NCBI GenBank assembly: GCA_000237975.1
Contig: CP003179.1
Coordinates: forward strand, 2,634,270 to 2,698,269
Direction: 5' to 3'
From: Sulfobacillus acidophilus DSM 10332
Lineage (GTDB): Bacteria; Bacillota; Sulfobacillia; Sulfobacillales; Sulfobacillaceae
DNA: 64,000 bases
Shown: piece by piece, positions 48,177 to 57,116 of the stretch
Layout: each line of letters opens with the position of its first letter
How positions within the stretch are numbered: the first letter of the stretch is position 1
Translations under genes and position numbers: made by a program
The notes under the pieces: model-generated
Seen by the model: only the letters and a program-made list of their open reading frames with translations
Told to the model about the DNA's origin: nothing
The model's database searches: none

Positions 48177-48204
48177 GAATGCCCCCGCAACAAGGGGGGC
48201 ATTC
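48177..48204. repeat. Perfect 10-bp hairpin between DUF1540 and the glycosylase gene
   Basis: GAATGCCCCC (48177-48186) and GGGGGCATTC (48195-48204), eight-base loop. No T run follows in either direction, so it is not a normal terminator. It sits 19 bases upstream of the glycosylase start. Confidence 0.6.
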
Positions 48205-48222
48205 CGACACCGTAGGCGGACT

Positions 48223-48447
48223 TTAAGAACGCCGGAAAAACGTTTTACAGGCGGTCTCTTCACAAGAAGAGGCCGGGGTTTCCCCGATTTCCGACACAAT
48301 CATTTCGGTTTGATTCACGTCCACCGCTTCGGAATATTTTCGGGCCGCCGCATCGGACGTGATTAAAATGCTTTCCGCGTTACAGTAATTGTTGGGCGCC
48401 CAAAAATAACAGTTGTCCACCGTACAACGGACAGAGATTTGCGGCAC
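48223..48447 (-). CDS. DUF1540 protein (74 aa)
   Basis: Small cysteine protein of the DUF1540 family: VRCTVDNCYFWAPNNYCNAESILI at the start and SCEETACKTFF at the end provide six cysteines in two groups, suggesting a metal site. GTG 48447 follows AAAGGGAGG. It is divergent from UspA and shares its promoter region. DUF1540 proteins are common in sporulating Firmicutes; the role is unknown. Confidence 0.88.
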   Translation of the reverse strand: MPQISVRCTVDNCYFWAPNNYCNAESILITSDAAARKYSEAVDVNQTEMIVSEIGETPASSCEETACKTFFRRS

Positions 48448-48537
48448 GCAAAATTCCTCCCTTTAGGTTCAGTCTGCCGGTATTTTGGGCCAAAACGGCT
48501 TACACTATACGAATCCTCTGCCCAGAAAGGAGCCCAC

Positions 48538-48987
48538 ATGATGTTGCACATCGTATTAGCCTCCGACGGGTCCCCGGCATCCCAGGCCGCCGCCCAATGG
48601 ATCACCCGGCATTTTACGCCGAACGAAATCCGACTGACGGTATTAACGGTCTCCTCCACCACAGTGCCTGATTGGGGTCCGGCCAATTTTGGCCCGGTGC
48701 CGATGACCGCGGACGCATTGGAAACCCAACATTGGGCAAAAGCGCAAACGGACGCCGATGCCTTAATCCACCTCGTCGCCGCCTTTCATCCCCAAAAAGT
48801 CGTCATCCAAGCCGATGCCGTGGTCCCGGCGATTATCCGGGGGGCCGTACAGCATCAAGCCGACGTGATCGTCGTGGGCCGCCACAATCGGCCGGATTGG
48901 CACGCCTGGTTTTTGGGCAGCGTGGCCCGAGGATTAGCCGAAGCCTCCCCGCTTCCGGTCTGGATTATTCCTCCGAAAACCCGCTAA
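48538..48987 (+). CDS. Universal stress protein UspA (149 aa)
   Basis: ATP-binding-type Usp fold: IVLASDGSPASQAAAQW at the start, ADVIVVGRHNRPDW and LGSVARGLAEASPLPVWII near the end, the G-x-x-G-x9-G-(S/T) signature. Start 48538 follows AGAAAGGAGC; a second ATG is next to it. A T-tailed hairpin ends the gene. Probably a stress-induced protein in the cytoplasm. Confidence 0.92.
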   Translation: MMLHIVLASDGSPASQAAAQWITRHFTPNEIRLTVLTVSSTTVPDWGPANFGPVPMTADALETQHWAKAQTDADALIHLVAAFHPQKVVIQADAVVPAIIRGAVQHQADVIVVGRHNRPDWHAWFLGSVARGLAEASPLPVWIIPPKTR

Positions 48988-49020
48988 TCAGATCTTAAAG
49001 CCGGCCACGGCCGCCTTCTT

Positions 49021-49053
49021 CCCTCGCCCCCGCTTGATGGGGACGGGTTTTTT
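49021..49053 (+). terminator. Terminator of the UspA gene
   Basis: CCC-TCG-CCCC pairs with GGGG-AC-GGG, eight-base loop, then six T residues on the plus strand. Confidence 0.7.
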
Positions 49054-49135
49054 ATGATTGATCGCCTGTTATCGCGGGCCGATCCCGGCGACATTCCCGG
49101 GCGCCCGGCATAGGCTAAGACATGTAGGAGGCATG

Positions 49136-50182
49136 ATGTCTATGAAGCCTTGGCGACATCTGGTGGTCCTGACCCAGGAGAATCACTCGTTTGACCAAAT
49201 GTTTGGCCATTATCCAGGCGTTGACGGCACACCTCAACATGTCCGCATGCCGAATCCGCGCGGGGCGCCGGTGAGCCCGTTTCCCTACTCCCATAAAGAT
49301 TGCGCACTGTACTGGACGAATCCCCCCCATTCTTGGAATGCGATTCATGAAGAATGGGATCACGGCAAAATGGATGGATTTGTCCGGGTCGGCGGCCCCA
49401 TGACCATGGGCTATTTCCCGGACTCTTGGATTAGCGGTTACCGCCGATTGGCGGAGCGGGGGATTTTACTCGATCACTATCACGCCGCCGTTTTAGGGCC
49501 CACGTTGCCTAATCGCCTGTATTTAATTTCCGGCACCAGTGCCGGTACCCTGAACGACCCGCCCGTCGGTAGCCGGCAAACCTTCGAACAGCCGACCGTC
49601 TTTGATCAATTGCTCGATGCCCATATCCGCTGGGCCTATTATATCGACGGCTATCATCCCACGCCGATATCCCGGGCCATCGCCAAAGCGTCTTATTTCT
49701 GTCCCCTGCTCTGGTTTCCGCGGTTTCAACAAGACCCCCGGCGTGCTCGCCACCTTCAACCGTTATCGCAATTTTTCCGGGACGTCAGACGCCAAACGCT
49801 GCCTGACGTCGTGTTTATTGCGCCCGGACTTTGGACCAGCGGCCATCCGCCCACCCCCATTGCCCTGAGCATGCGGCAAGCACTGGCGGTTTACCGCGCT
49901 TTGTCCCTATCGCCCACCTGGTCCGACACGCTCCTGATTCTGAATTTTGATGAAGCGGGGGGCTATTATGATCATGTGCCGCCGCCCGTCGTCGACACGT
50001 TTGGGCCGGGCATCCGTGTGCCCGCTATTTTGCTGTCCGGTCGGTTTTCGGCAGGTATTTCCCACACCGTGTTCGATCACACTTCGGTTCTCCGCCTCAT
50101 CGAAGAACAATACGGGTTCCCGCTCTTGGGTAGCCGCACGCGCCGCATGAACAGTCTGGCGGCCGCCTGGTCAGGACTTTAA
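49136..50182 (+). CDS. Phosphoesterase (phospholipase C/acid phosphatase) family (348 aa)
   Basis: PF04185-type enzyme: VVLTQENHSFDQMFGHYPGVDG is the family opening with the Glu-Asn metal pair, NFDEAGGYYDHVPPP the second metal block and DHTSVLRLIEEQYG the last. The usual signal peptide is missing and the domain starts at once, so it may be cytoplasmic, unless an upstream start was missed. ATG 49136 or 49142 after AGGAGG; the choice is uncertain. The last 12 bases overlap a convergent gene. Confidence 0.85.
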   Translation: MSMKPWRHLVVLTQENHSFDQMFGHYPGVDGTPQHVRMPNPRGAPVSPFPYSHKDCALYWTNPPHSWNAIHEEWDHGKMDGFVRVGGPMTMGYFPDSWISGYRRLAERGILLDHYHAAVLGPTLPNRLYLISGTSAGTLNDPPVGSRQTFEQPTVFDQLLDAHIRWAYYIDGYHPTPISRAIAKASYFCPLLWFPRFQQDPRRARHLQPLSQFFRDVRRQTLPDVVFIAPGLWTSGHPPTPIALSMRQALAVYRALSLSPTWSDTLLILNFDEAGGYYDHVPPPVVDTFGPGIRVPAILLSGRFSAGISHTVFDHTSVLRLIEEQYGFPLLGSRTRRMNSLAAAWSGL

Positions 50183-50743
50183 CGTCCGGGCCAAGGCCCG
50201 ACGGGCCTCCGGCAACGTCAAGGCCCCATTCGAACGTGTTACCACCTGGCCTTGCCGATTGATAAATAAGATGGTCGGAAAGTACTGGATATTCCAATGG
50301 CTGACCCCCGCGGGATCAATAAAGGGGTGAATATTGGTCGCTTGCAGATGAAACACCGCGAGATAACGGCGTAGATTGGCCGCCATGCCGGCGGCGCCCA
50401 CTCGTGCGCCGACTTCGTCTTGCCCGGAAAACGGGGGGGTTTGGGGTCCGGGATTGCCAATCCCGGCATAAGGCGACACATTCACAATGTCCAAGGTCAC
50501 TCCCGGAGTATGAATCAGGGCTGGCCACACATACCGATCGTCATAGGCGCAATATTTACACCAGGTCGCCATTAACATCACAATCGTGGCCCGCTGTCCG
50601 TAAACAAGCTGTGCCGGCTTTTGATTTAAGCTTTGTAATCCTCCGGAGGCGGCCGGAGCCCGATGAAAGGCCTGCCAGAGAATCCCCGCCAACACAAAAA
50701 GCGCTAAGAGGCCCGCGACCCAGACCGTCCGGCGAACCCGCAT
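50171..50743 (-). CDS. Membrane-anchored thioredoxin-like protein (190 aa)
   Basis: The N-terminal helix WVAGLLALFVLAGILW anchors it outside. The redox motif is CKYC (Cys62, Cys65) in MLMATWCKYC, and the cis-Pro loop is QYFPTILFINRQG. The insertion between them is longer than in ResA and Gly-rich. It may reduce or oxidise extracytoplasmic thiols or assist haem attachment; no partner is adjacent. Confidence 0.88.
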   Translation of the reverse strand: MRVRRTVWVAGLLALFVLAGILWQAFHRAPAASGGLQSLNQKPAQLVYGQRATIVMLMATWCKYCAYDDRYVWPALIHTPGVTLDIVNVSPYAGIGNPGPQTPPFSGQDEVGARVGAAGMAANLRRYLAVFHLQATNIHPFIDPAGVSHWNIQYFPTILFINRQGQVVTRSNGALTLPEARRALARTLKS

Positions 50744-50803
50744 CCTGATTCCCCCTTGCTATTTCAGTGTATTATAACTCGTAGGAACAGGAGGGCGGAC
50801 AGG

Positions 50804-51958
50804 GTGGACAAAATCGCGATTGTCGGCGGCGGTATCGGTGGTCTTACGTTAGCCGCTCTCCTGCGACGCCAGGGACAGCACGAACTGAGTATTTGGGAGC
50901 AATCAGCCACCCTAGCGCCCGTTGGCGCCGCCCTGGCGCTGGCGCCGAATGCCGCTCGAATACTCGCCCAGTTGGATTTGTTGGACGAGGTGTCGGTCGC
51001 AGGTACACGAATTACCCGGTATGTCTATGAAAACGCTCAGGGTCTCCGGTGGCACACCCTTTCCCTGGCCCCACTCAAAGACGCCTGGCAAGTCGACGCC
51101 TGGTGCATTCCCCGCAGCGCACTGCAACAAGCCTTGATGCGGACGTTAACGGACGTCCCCATTTATCTGGGAGATGGCGTGACAGGCGTCGGCCGCGAGC
51201 CGTCGGAGCGGGTATGGCTCAAAACTCGGCAAAATCGCCGATGGGAAGGCGACGGGATTATTGGCGCCGACGGCGTCCATTCGACCGTCCGCCAGGCGTT
51301 AGGGGTGCCTGCCCATTTACGCTCAGCCGGGTTTTATGCTTTTCGGGGAGTGGCCCAAGGACGGTTACCCGACCGCTGGCTCGGCACCGCTACCGAACGG
51401 TGGGGTTTGGACCGGCATTTCGGGTTCAGCCAGATGGGGCCGGAACGCATCTATTGGTATGCCACCTGGCCGAAAACCGATACGCCACCGTCCTGGACCG
51501 ACGTCATCGACTTCTTCTCCTCGTGGGGAGAGCCCATCCGGGACCTGCTCCAGGCGACCGCCCCTACGGACCGGCTCTGTCATCCGATCGTTGACCGAAA
51601 CCCCTGGGCCGATTGGGGGCGCGACCGGATTATCCTGATGGGAGACGCCGCCCACGCTATGACCCCGAATCTCGGACAAGGGGGATGCCAAGCCATGCTG
51701 GATGCTTGGAGCTTGAGTCATTACCTCGGGCGATATCCGATCCCCGCCGCGTTCGACCGCTATCGGCATTTTCGGCATCGGCGGGCGGCTCGGGTCGCCT
51801 ACCTCTCCCGACTGTATGGCCGTGTGGGGCACTGGTCAGGAATCCCGGGCCGGATTCGGAATCTCGTCTGGACCCACATCCCGGATTCTTGGCTAGCACG
51901 TGCCCCTCTTTGGGCCCTAGGCCGTCCCGCCACGGAATGGCCCCAATCTATCGCATAA
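50804..51958 (+). CDS. FAD-dependent monooxygenase (384 aa)
   Basis: Group A flavin hydroxylase. IAIVGGGIGGLTLAALL is the FAD-binding loop, DGVHSTVRQAL the DG motif and LMGDAAHAMTPNLGQGGCQAML the GD motif. The start is GTG 50804 with AGGAGGGCGGACAGG. Substrate unknown; zeaxanthin epoxidase/salicylate hydroxylase-like group. It lies 13 bases before hisC and may share its transcript, an odd neighbour. Confidence 0.92.
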   Translation: MDKIAIVGGGIGGLTLAALLRRQGQHELSIWEQSATLAPVGAALALAPNAARILAQLDLLDEVSVAGTRITRYVYENAQGLRWHTLSLAPLKDAWQVDAWCIPRSALQQALMRTLTDVPIYLGDGVTGVGREPSERVWLKTRQNRRWEGDGIIGADGVHSTVRQALGVPAHLRSAGFYAFRGVAQGRLPDRWLGTATERWGLDRHFGFSQMGPERIYWYATWPKTDTPPSWTDVIDFFSSWGEPIRDLLQATAPTDRLCHPIVDRNPWADWGRDRIILMGDAAHAMTPNLGQGGCQAMLDAWSLSHYLGRYPIPAAFDRYRHFRHRRAARVAYLSRLYGRVGHWSGIPGRIRNLVWTHIPDSWLARAPLWALGRPATEWPQSIA

Positions 51959-51971
51959 AGGAGGCGCCTCT

Positions 51972-53069
51972 GTGACCATTCAACCGCGCCCGGACATTGA
52001 GGCTTTACACGGATACTCCCCCGGCCGCTCCCAAGCGTTGGTCGCACGGGAAACCGGTCGGCAACACATCATCAAGCTCGCGTCCAACGAAAGCCTGTGG
52101 GGACCCTCGGAGCGAGCCCGACAAGCGGCCGAAGACATGTTGGCCGCCGTCTACCGCTATCCTGAGGTCCAACCGCCCGAATTGTTAGAGGCGCTGGCCG
52201 AACGGCACGGTATCGATCCGCGCCAGATCATCGTCGGCAATGGCGCCGACGAAATCTTACGGTTAGTCGCCCAAGCCTACGTAGCCCCCGGACAGTCGGT
52301 ATTGTACCCCCAACCCGGTTTTTCGGCGTACGGCTTTGCGGCCACCTTAGTTTCCGGCACCGGCATTCCCGTCCCCTTGACCCCGGACGGACGAAACGAT
52401 TTAACCAGGACGTTAGACGCCATCCGACCGGATACCCGACTAATTTATCTCTGCTCACCCAATAACCCCACGGGCGGGAGCATTACCCAGGCCGAATGGG
52501 AAGCCTTTCTGCACCAATTGCCCGACGGGGTGTTGGTGGTCGTGGACGGGGCGTATTGGGAATTTTTGGACCAACCGGACGTACCTGATATTCTGGGGGC
52601 CATCCAATCCGGCTACCCGGTTTTAATGGCCCGAACCTTTTCCAAACTGTATGCTTTGGCCGGATTGCGCATCGGCTGGGCGATTAGTACCCCCGACATT
52701 ATCCACACCCTCCAAAAGGTGCGCGACCCGTTTTCTTTGAACTTGGTCGGTGCCGCGGCGGCGGTGGGCGCATTGGGGGACTCCGCCTATTACGAAGACG
52801 TGAGACACCAAACGCTGGCCGCCCGCGCCCACTTTATGGACCAACTGGCCAGACGGCACATTGTCCCCTTTCCCAGTCAAGCCAACTTTGTCACCTTTCC
52901 GGTACCCGAGCCGGCCGAAACCGTGGCCCAAAAACTGGAATATCAAGGCTTTATTGTACGGCCGACGACCAATTTCGGACTCCCCGGCCATATTCGCGTC
53001 ACCATGGCCCCGCCCGCCGTGTTAGACCAATTTTGGCTGGCTTGGGATACGATACACCCGGCAACCTGA
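51972..53069 (+). CDS. hisC: Histidinol-phosphate aminotransferase HisC (365 aa)
   Basis: PLP transaminase of histidine synthesis. IIVGNGADEILRLVAQAY, LCSPNNPTGGSIT and ARTFSKLYALAGLRIGW (Lys in FSK) are the family blocks. The start is GTG 51972 after AAAGGAGGCGCC. It is separated from the main his operon by 2.5 kb with an MFS gene and a phosphatase between. A hairpin follows. Confidence 0.95.
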   Translation: MTIQPRPDIEALHGYSPGRSQALVARETGRQHIIKLASNESLWGPSERARQAAEDMLAAVYRYPEVQPPELLEALAERHGIDPRQIIVGNGADEILRLVAQAYVAPGQSVLYPQPGFSAYGFAATLVSGTGIPVPLTPDGRNDLTRTLDAIRPDTRLIYLCSPNNPTGGSITQAEWEAFLHQLPDGVLVVVDGAYWEFLDQPDVPDILGAIQSGYPVLMARTFSKLYALAGLRIGWAISTPDIIHTLQKVRDPFSLNLVGAAAAVGALGDSAYYEDVRHQTLAARAHFMDQLARRHIVPFPSQANFVTFPVPEPAETVAQKLEYQGFIVRPTTNFGLPGHIRVTMAPPAVLDQFWLAWDTIHPAT

Positions 53070-53086
53070 TTCGAGGCTGCCGGGTG
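53055..53086. terminator. Hairpin over the hisC stop
   Basis: CACCCGGCA pairs with TGCCGGGTG (9 bp, 14-base loop containing the TGA stop). A short T run (CTTTTT) begins 13 bases downstream, so termination is possible but not textbook. Confidence 0.5.
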
Positions 53087-53103
53087 CCGACCGACAACGC
53101 TTT

Positions 53104-54501
53104 TTAGGCTGTCGGCTCGAGAGGCCCCTGGATCGCATCCGGTCCGATTTCTCCGGACGTGATTTCCAACGGCTGATTTTTGGTCTCCGGAACGCCGACT
53201 AAGGTCACGACCGCCGCCAGTAATGCCACCGAAGCCAAAAAGGTAATGGCAAAGGATTCGCCATAGCGTTGGAACAATGCCGGGAAGACAAAAGCGGTCA
53301 AGGCGGCGCCCAGACGACCCGCAGCCACAGTCCACGACTGAACCCACGCCCGAATCTTGGTGGGCGCCAATTCCACCCCGAGTACCCCGGAGGCGGACAC
53401 CGAACCGGGACCGGCTTGTTGAATAAGGTTTTCTAACCCATAGACGAATAGTCCGGCCAACGGCAGAGCGGTCAGTTGGGCACGGTACATACTAAAGGCC
53501 AGCAGCAGGACCGCCATGCCGAGAAACCCCAGGGTTTGCAAGGGTTTACGCCCCCAACGGTCAATCAGCAGCAACGCGATGAGGCCGCCCGGTACGACGA
53601 ATCCAAATTCCATCACGAGCTGAAACGTGCCGGCGGTGAGGCCGATGCCTTTGGCAATTAGCGAAGGGCCAAACAAAATACCCGAGTAGGCGACGATGTC
53701 GAACAAAAACCACAAGAGGGCCGCCACGAAAAACCGGCCTTTCAACTGCGAAAGATATTCGAACGGAGAACGCGGATCGGCGACGTCCGTCGGTTCCGGT
53801 GCGACGGGCGCTCCCGCCACCTCCGTGATGACCTGATGAAGCTTGTCTTTGTCCCCCCGGATACGAGCCAAAAACCGGGCGGTTTCCGGCATTTGACGGC
53901 GGAGATAGATCACGGCCGCCGCCGGGACCGCCCCAAACCCTAACACGATCCGCCAAATGAGGTCCGACGGCACGTGCCCGGCGGCCAACAGCAAATAGAG
54001 GACCGCGGCAAATGTCGCCCCCAGTCCCCAGGTCAGCCCAAAGCCCACTGCCATGCTCTTACCCCGATCCGATACGTTTGCATGCTCTCCCATGATTAAA
54101 GGCGACAGGACATAATCGGCACCCACCCCAATTCCTAAAACAAATCGAACCGCAATCAACGCCGGGATATTCGGTACGAAGGCTTGCAGGAGACCGGCCA
54201 GCGCCATAATCAGCACGTCGAGCCCATAAAACGCCTTTCGTCCCCGGTTGGCCAACCCGCCAAAAATCAGGGCCCCGAGCGCGGCGCCCACCAAAGCCGA
54301 ACCCGCCAGCAACGAACTTTCGAGACCGGTCAGGCTTTTGACGCCGAAAGAGGCTAAGGCCAGCGGTAACACGATGCCTAAAGACGATAAGTCATATCCG
54401 TCCGTAAATACGCCCATGCCTGTCGTCAGGACCGACTTCAAATGAAACCGCTTAAATCGTGCATGATCTAAAGGACTGAAGATACTCAACGGAGAATTCA
54501 T
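53104..54501 (-). CDS. MFS transporter, sugar/phosphate-porter type (465 aa)
   Basis: Twelve predicted helices, with FTDGYDLSSLGIVLPLAL near residue 30, a form seen in the Pho84/sugar-porter branch, and GGLANRGRKAFYGLD and LLIDRWGRKPLQTLG in the two MFS A-loops. A long central loop (residues about 205-250) is hydrophilic. The start overlaps the phosphatase stop by four bases. The substrate may be phosphate or an organic anion (inference). Confidence 0.87.
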   Translation of the reverse strand: MNSPLSIFSPLDHARFKRFHLKSVLTTGMGVFTDGYDLSSLGIVLPLALASFGVKSLTGLESSLLAGSALVGAALGALIFGGLANRGRKAFYGLDVLIMALAGLLQAFVPNIPALIAVRFVLGIGVGADYVLSPLIMGEHANVSDRGKSMAVGFGLTWGLGATFAAVLYLLLAAGHVPSDLIWRIVLGFGAVPAAAVIYLRRQMPETARFLARIRGDKDKLHQVITEVAGAPVAPEPTDVADPRSPFEYLSQLKGRFFVAALLWFLFDIVAYSGILFGPSLIAKGIGLTAGTFQLVMEFGFVVPGGLIALLLIDRWGRKPLQTLGFLGMAVLLLAFSMYRAQLTALPLAGLFVYGLENLIQQAGPGSVSASGVLGVELAPTKIRAWVQSWTVAAGRLGAALTAFVFPALFQRYGESFAITFLASVALLAAVVTLVGVPETKNQPLEITSGEIGPDAIQGPLEPTA

Positions 54502-55400
54502 CGGGTACTCCTTTCATTGACGGCGGTTTTCTCGTCATCCGCCGATGCCCAAGCCCAGCGCCCCTGCCAGTCGGCCGGCGGGCCCCAGTGATACGCATGC
54601 GAATCCGACAGCTGTGCCCCGAACCGTTCCCAGAAGGTTTGAGGGCCCGCCCCCACTTGGCTTTGGTAGGTAATGTCGGACTCCCCCAGGTGAAAGAGCC
54701 ACCATTGACTGGGGCCCGGCCCCAGGCCGCCCGCCGTCATTTGCGTAATCCCGTCGGCCAGCCGCCGCACGGATGCGGCATGCACATGGCCGGCCAGATA
54801 TAACACGCGTGACCCGATTGGCGCCAGGCTAGCCCGTAACGCTGGCAAACTGTGGGCAATATAGTCACCGGCGCCGAATACGGCCAGCGGTCCGGTGGCC
54901 CGCACCGTTTCCAACGGATAGTGGGCCAAGATCACGACGGGGGTATCCTCTTCAGAAATGGCGGCTTGGAGACGCGGAATGCTGCCGTCCGGATCTCCGT
55001 CACGAAGTGCGACGGCCATAATCCGGATCGGTCCCAGGCGCCGGACGGACACCGGCTCCGATAGACCAAACGCTTGGGCAAACGGGGTCGCGGCCCACGG
55101 CTCGGAGTGGTACCGTTCGGTATCCGGATAGGTGGCTCCCCGCAAACGATTGGCCCCCAAGTCATGGTTGCCCGGCACGACCATATAGGGGACGCCCAAA
55201 TCCTCCAACCACTGCCGAACTCCGATAAATTGCGCGGGATCGGCGCTTCCATAGGTCGTAAGATCCCCGGTTACCACGACCAAATCCGGCAATGCCTGCC
55301 GCACTTGGCGGGCGGTCAGGCGTAACGCATCTTGTCCACCGGAAAAATAGCGTTCCGGGTTTTCCCAGTGTAAATCGGATAGATGGGCAATACGCCACAT
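54498..55400 (-). CDS. Calcineurin-like metallophosphatase (300 aa)
   Basis: All metal motifs are present: SDLHW (Asp9, His11), VVTGDLT, VPGNHD, LAHYP and AGHVHA. No signal peptide, so cytoplasmic. The 3',5'-cyclic nucleotide phosphodiesterase CpdA-like group is a fair match. It overlaps the downstream MFS gene by four bases, suggesting a functional pair such as phosphate release and transport (inference). Confidence 0.88.
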   Translation of the reverse strand: MWRIAHLSDLHWENPERYFSGGQDALRLTARQVRQALPDLVVVTGDLTTYGSADPAQFIGVRQWLEDLGVPYMVVPGNHDLGANRLRGATYPDTERYHSEPWAATPFAQAFGLSEPVSVRRLGPIRIMAVALRDGDPDGSIPRLQAAISEEDTPVVILAHYPLETVRATGPLAVFGAGDYIAHSLPALRASLAPIGSRVLYLAGHVHAASVRRLADGITQMTAGGLGPGPSQWWLFHLGESDITYQSQVGAGPQTFWERFGAQLSDSHAYHWGPPADWQGRWAWASADDEKTAVNERSTR

Positions 55401-55554
55401 ATAACCCCCTCCGATTTCTACGGTAAAAGACGCGGATGAATTTTCCGGGATCCGGGAATTAAAAACCGGTTAAGGTTCAATGACACAACCCATTGGAAGA
55501 CATCCCGGCAAAAGGGCGGGCAGACGGAGTCAAAGAACCTTACGGCCCTATCTC

Positions 55555-55584
55555 TTGACAAGATTGGCTTTCGGCATTTATTCT
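55555..55584 (+). promoter_or_regulatory. Promoter of the histidine operon
   Basis: TTGACA (55555-55560), 18-base spacer, TATTCT (55579-55584), 49 bases before hisZ. No T-box or leader-peptide attenuator was seen in the roughly 230-base gap. Confidence 0.65.
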
Positions 55585-55632
55585 TTAGCGTAATAAATCG
55601 GTAGTGCATTAAACTTCTTAAAGGGTGATTGC

Positions 55633-56466
55633 GTGCTTAATGCCTGGTTACGGCATAATCGACAGCAATATCATGTATTCGTCCGACTGATTGATTTTTT
55701 GCTCGGACAAGGGTTTGACCCGGTCCCCACGCCGCCGACGCGCGACGCGGAGTACCGGCAAGACCACACCCGGGCCATGTTGGACATTTTATCGTCCTTT
55801 CGGGATTGGGATAGCCGTCGGCCGCTCAAAGTCTTTTCGACCGGCCCCTTATACCAACCCCGGACATCCCAGTGGACCGAAGCGATTGATGTGGAGATTT
55901 TGGACGGCAACGAACCGGACGGCGATGCGCAAGCCCTTGAACTGATCGGCACCATCATGCCCACTTTAGCCGAAGAGATTCCGCAAGACGAACTTTTTTT
56001 AGTCGTCGGGCATGTGGGTTGGCTCGGGACCGTGCTGTCCCGGCTGGGTATGCCGGTCGACGCCCAACAAGAGATCCACACGGCGTTTCGACAGGGGGAT
56101 CTGGTTGCTGCCGACCACTGGTTATCCCGTTATGATTCGCGGGTGCGATCGCTTTTGGTGCCCAAGTCCGCCCACGAGTTTTTTCCCGCCCTCGAAGAAT
56201 GGATCCCGGGCATTACGGCAGCCCAGCCCCATTGGGCGGTGCCTGATCATTGGACCGTTCGTTGGGATCTCTCCCTAACCGGCAGCTGGCCATACTACAC
56301 GGGCCTCGTCTTTTCGTTGGGCCATCCCGAAATTGGTCATCCGCTGTTAAACGGCGGCCGCTTCAGCCTGACCCAAGGCCGACACAGTTGGCACGGTGTA
56401 GGCTTTACCTTATATCCGGATCCCATGCACCGATATCTCGGCATGCTCGATGGAGGCCAGTATTAA
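55633..56466 (+). CDS. hisZ: ATP phosphoribosyltransferase regulatory subunit HisZ (277 aa)
   Basis: HisRS-like subunit needed by short HisG. Class II synthetase-like stretches remain (DAEYRQDHTRAML, STGPLYQP, TEAIDVEILDG), but catalytic motifs of histidyl-tRNA synthetase are degenerate, as expected. At 277 residues it is shorter than most HisZ (about 320-390). The start is GTG 55633 after AAAGGGTGAT. Stop and hisG start share one base. Confidence 0.82.
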   Translation: MLNAWLRHNRQQYHVFVRLIDFLLGQGFDPVPTPPTRDAEYRQDHTRAMLDILSSFRDWDSRRPLKVFSTGPLYQPRTSQWTEAIDVEILDGNEPDGDAQALELIGTIMPTLAEEIPQDELFLVVGHVGWLGTVLSRLGMPVDAQQEIHTAFRQGDLVAADHWLSRYDSRVRSLLVPKSAHEFFPALEEWIPGITAAQPHWAVPDHWTVRWDLSLTGSWPYYTGLVFSLGHPEIGHPLLNGGRFSLTQGRHSWHGVGFTLYPDPMHRYLGMLDGGQY

Positions 56467-57116
56467 TGAAATGGACACACGTCACCGTTGCCGTCGCCAA
56501 AGGCCGGATTCTCGACGGGACCCGCCGCTTATGGACCGATGCCGGGCTCGTCTGGCCCATTCGCGATAAGTCGCGGCAATTATGGGCCCGGCCCACCGAT
56601 CAAACGCCCGGTGTCATCATTGCCCGGTCGCGCGATATTAGCACCCTGGTAGCCCGCGGTATCGCCGATTTGGGTGTCGTCGGGCTGGATGTCTTACGAG
56701 AATATCCCGACCCCGGAGTCATTCAAGTGGCTGATTTGGCGTTTGCCCGTTGTCGCGTAGTGCTGGCCGGTAAGCAGCCGGTGTGGCCGGAAGGGCCCAC
56801 CCGGATCGCTACGAAATATCGCCGCATTGCCGAACAATTTTTTCGGGAGCAAGCCCATCCGATTGAAATTGTCTCATTGTCCGGCAGCCTAGAATTGGCC
56901 CCCTTAATCGGCTTAGCCCCTTATATCGTGGACATCGTCGACACGGGTCGCACGTTAAAGGAGCACGGGCTGGTGGAAGTGACCACCCTTTTTGAGTCGA
57001 CCGCCCGGCTCATTGCCAATCCGGCGCTGTGGCGGACTAAACCGGCTGTAGGGGCACTGCGGTCCCTCTTCTGCCAAAAAAGCGAATCCCTCGACGAGAA
57101 AGGAGTCCCTTTATGA
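56466..57116 (+). CDS. hisG: ATP phosphoribosyltransferase HisG, short form (216 aa)
   Basis: First step of histidine synthesis. VAVAKGRILDGT is the family start, and IVDIVDTGRTLKEHGLVE the PRPP-binding loop. It lacks the C-terminal regulatory domain of the long form, so HisZ is required. ATG 56466 overlaps the hisZ stop, and its own end overlaps hisD by four bases. Confidence 0.95.
   Translation: MKWTHVTVAVAKGRILDGTRRLWTDAGLVWPIRDKSRQLWARPTDQTPGVIIARSRDISTLVARGIADLGVVGLDVLREYPDPGVIQVADLAFARCRVVLAGKQPVWPEGPTRIATKYRRIAEQFFREQAHPIEIVSLSGSLELAPLIGLAPYIVDIVDTGRTLKEHGLVEVTTLFESTARLIANPALWRTKPAVGALRSLFCQKSESLDEKGVPL

Noticed and set aside
55401-55632. T-box or his-leader attenuator before hisZ
   Set aside because: No AGGGTGG-type T-box core, no run of His codons and no terminator hairpin found; only a promoter.
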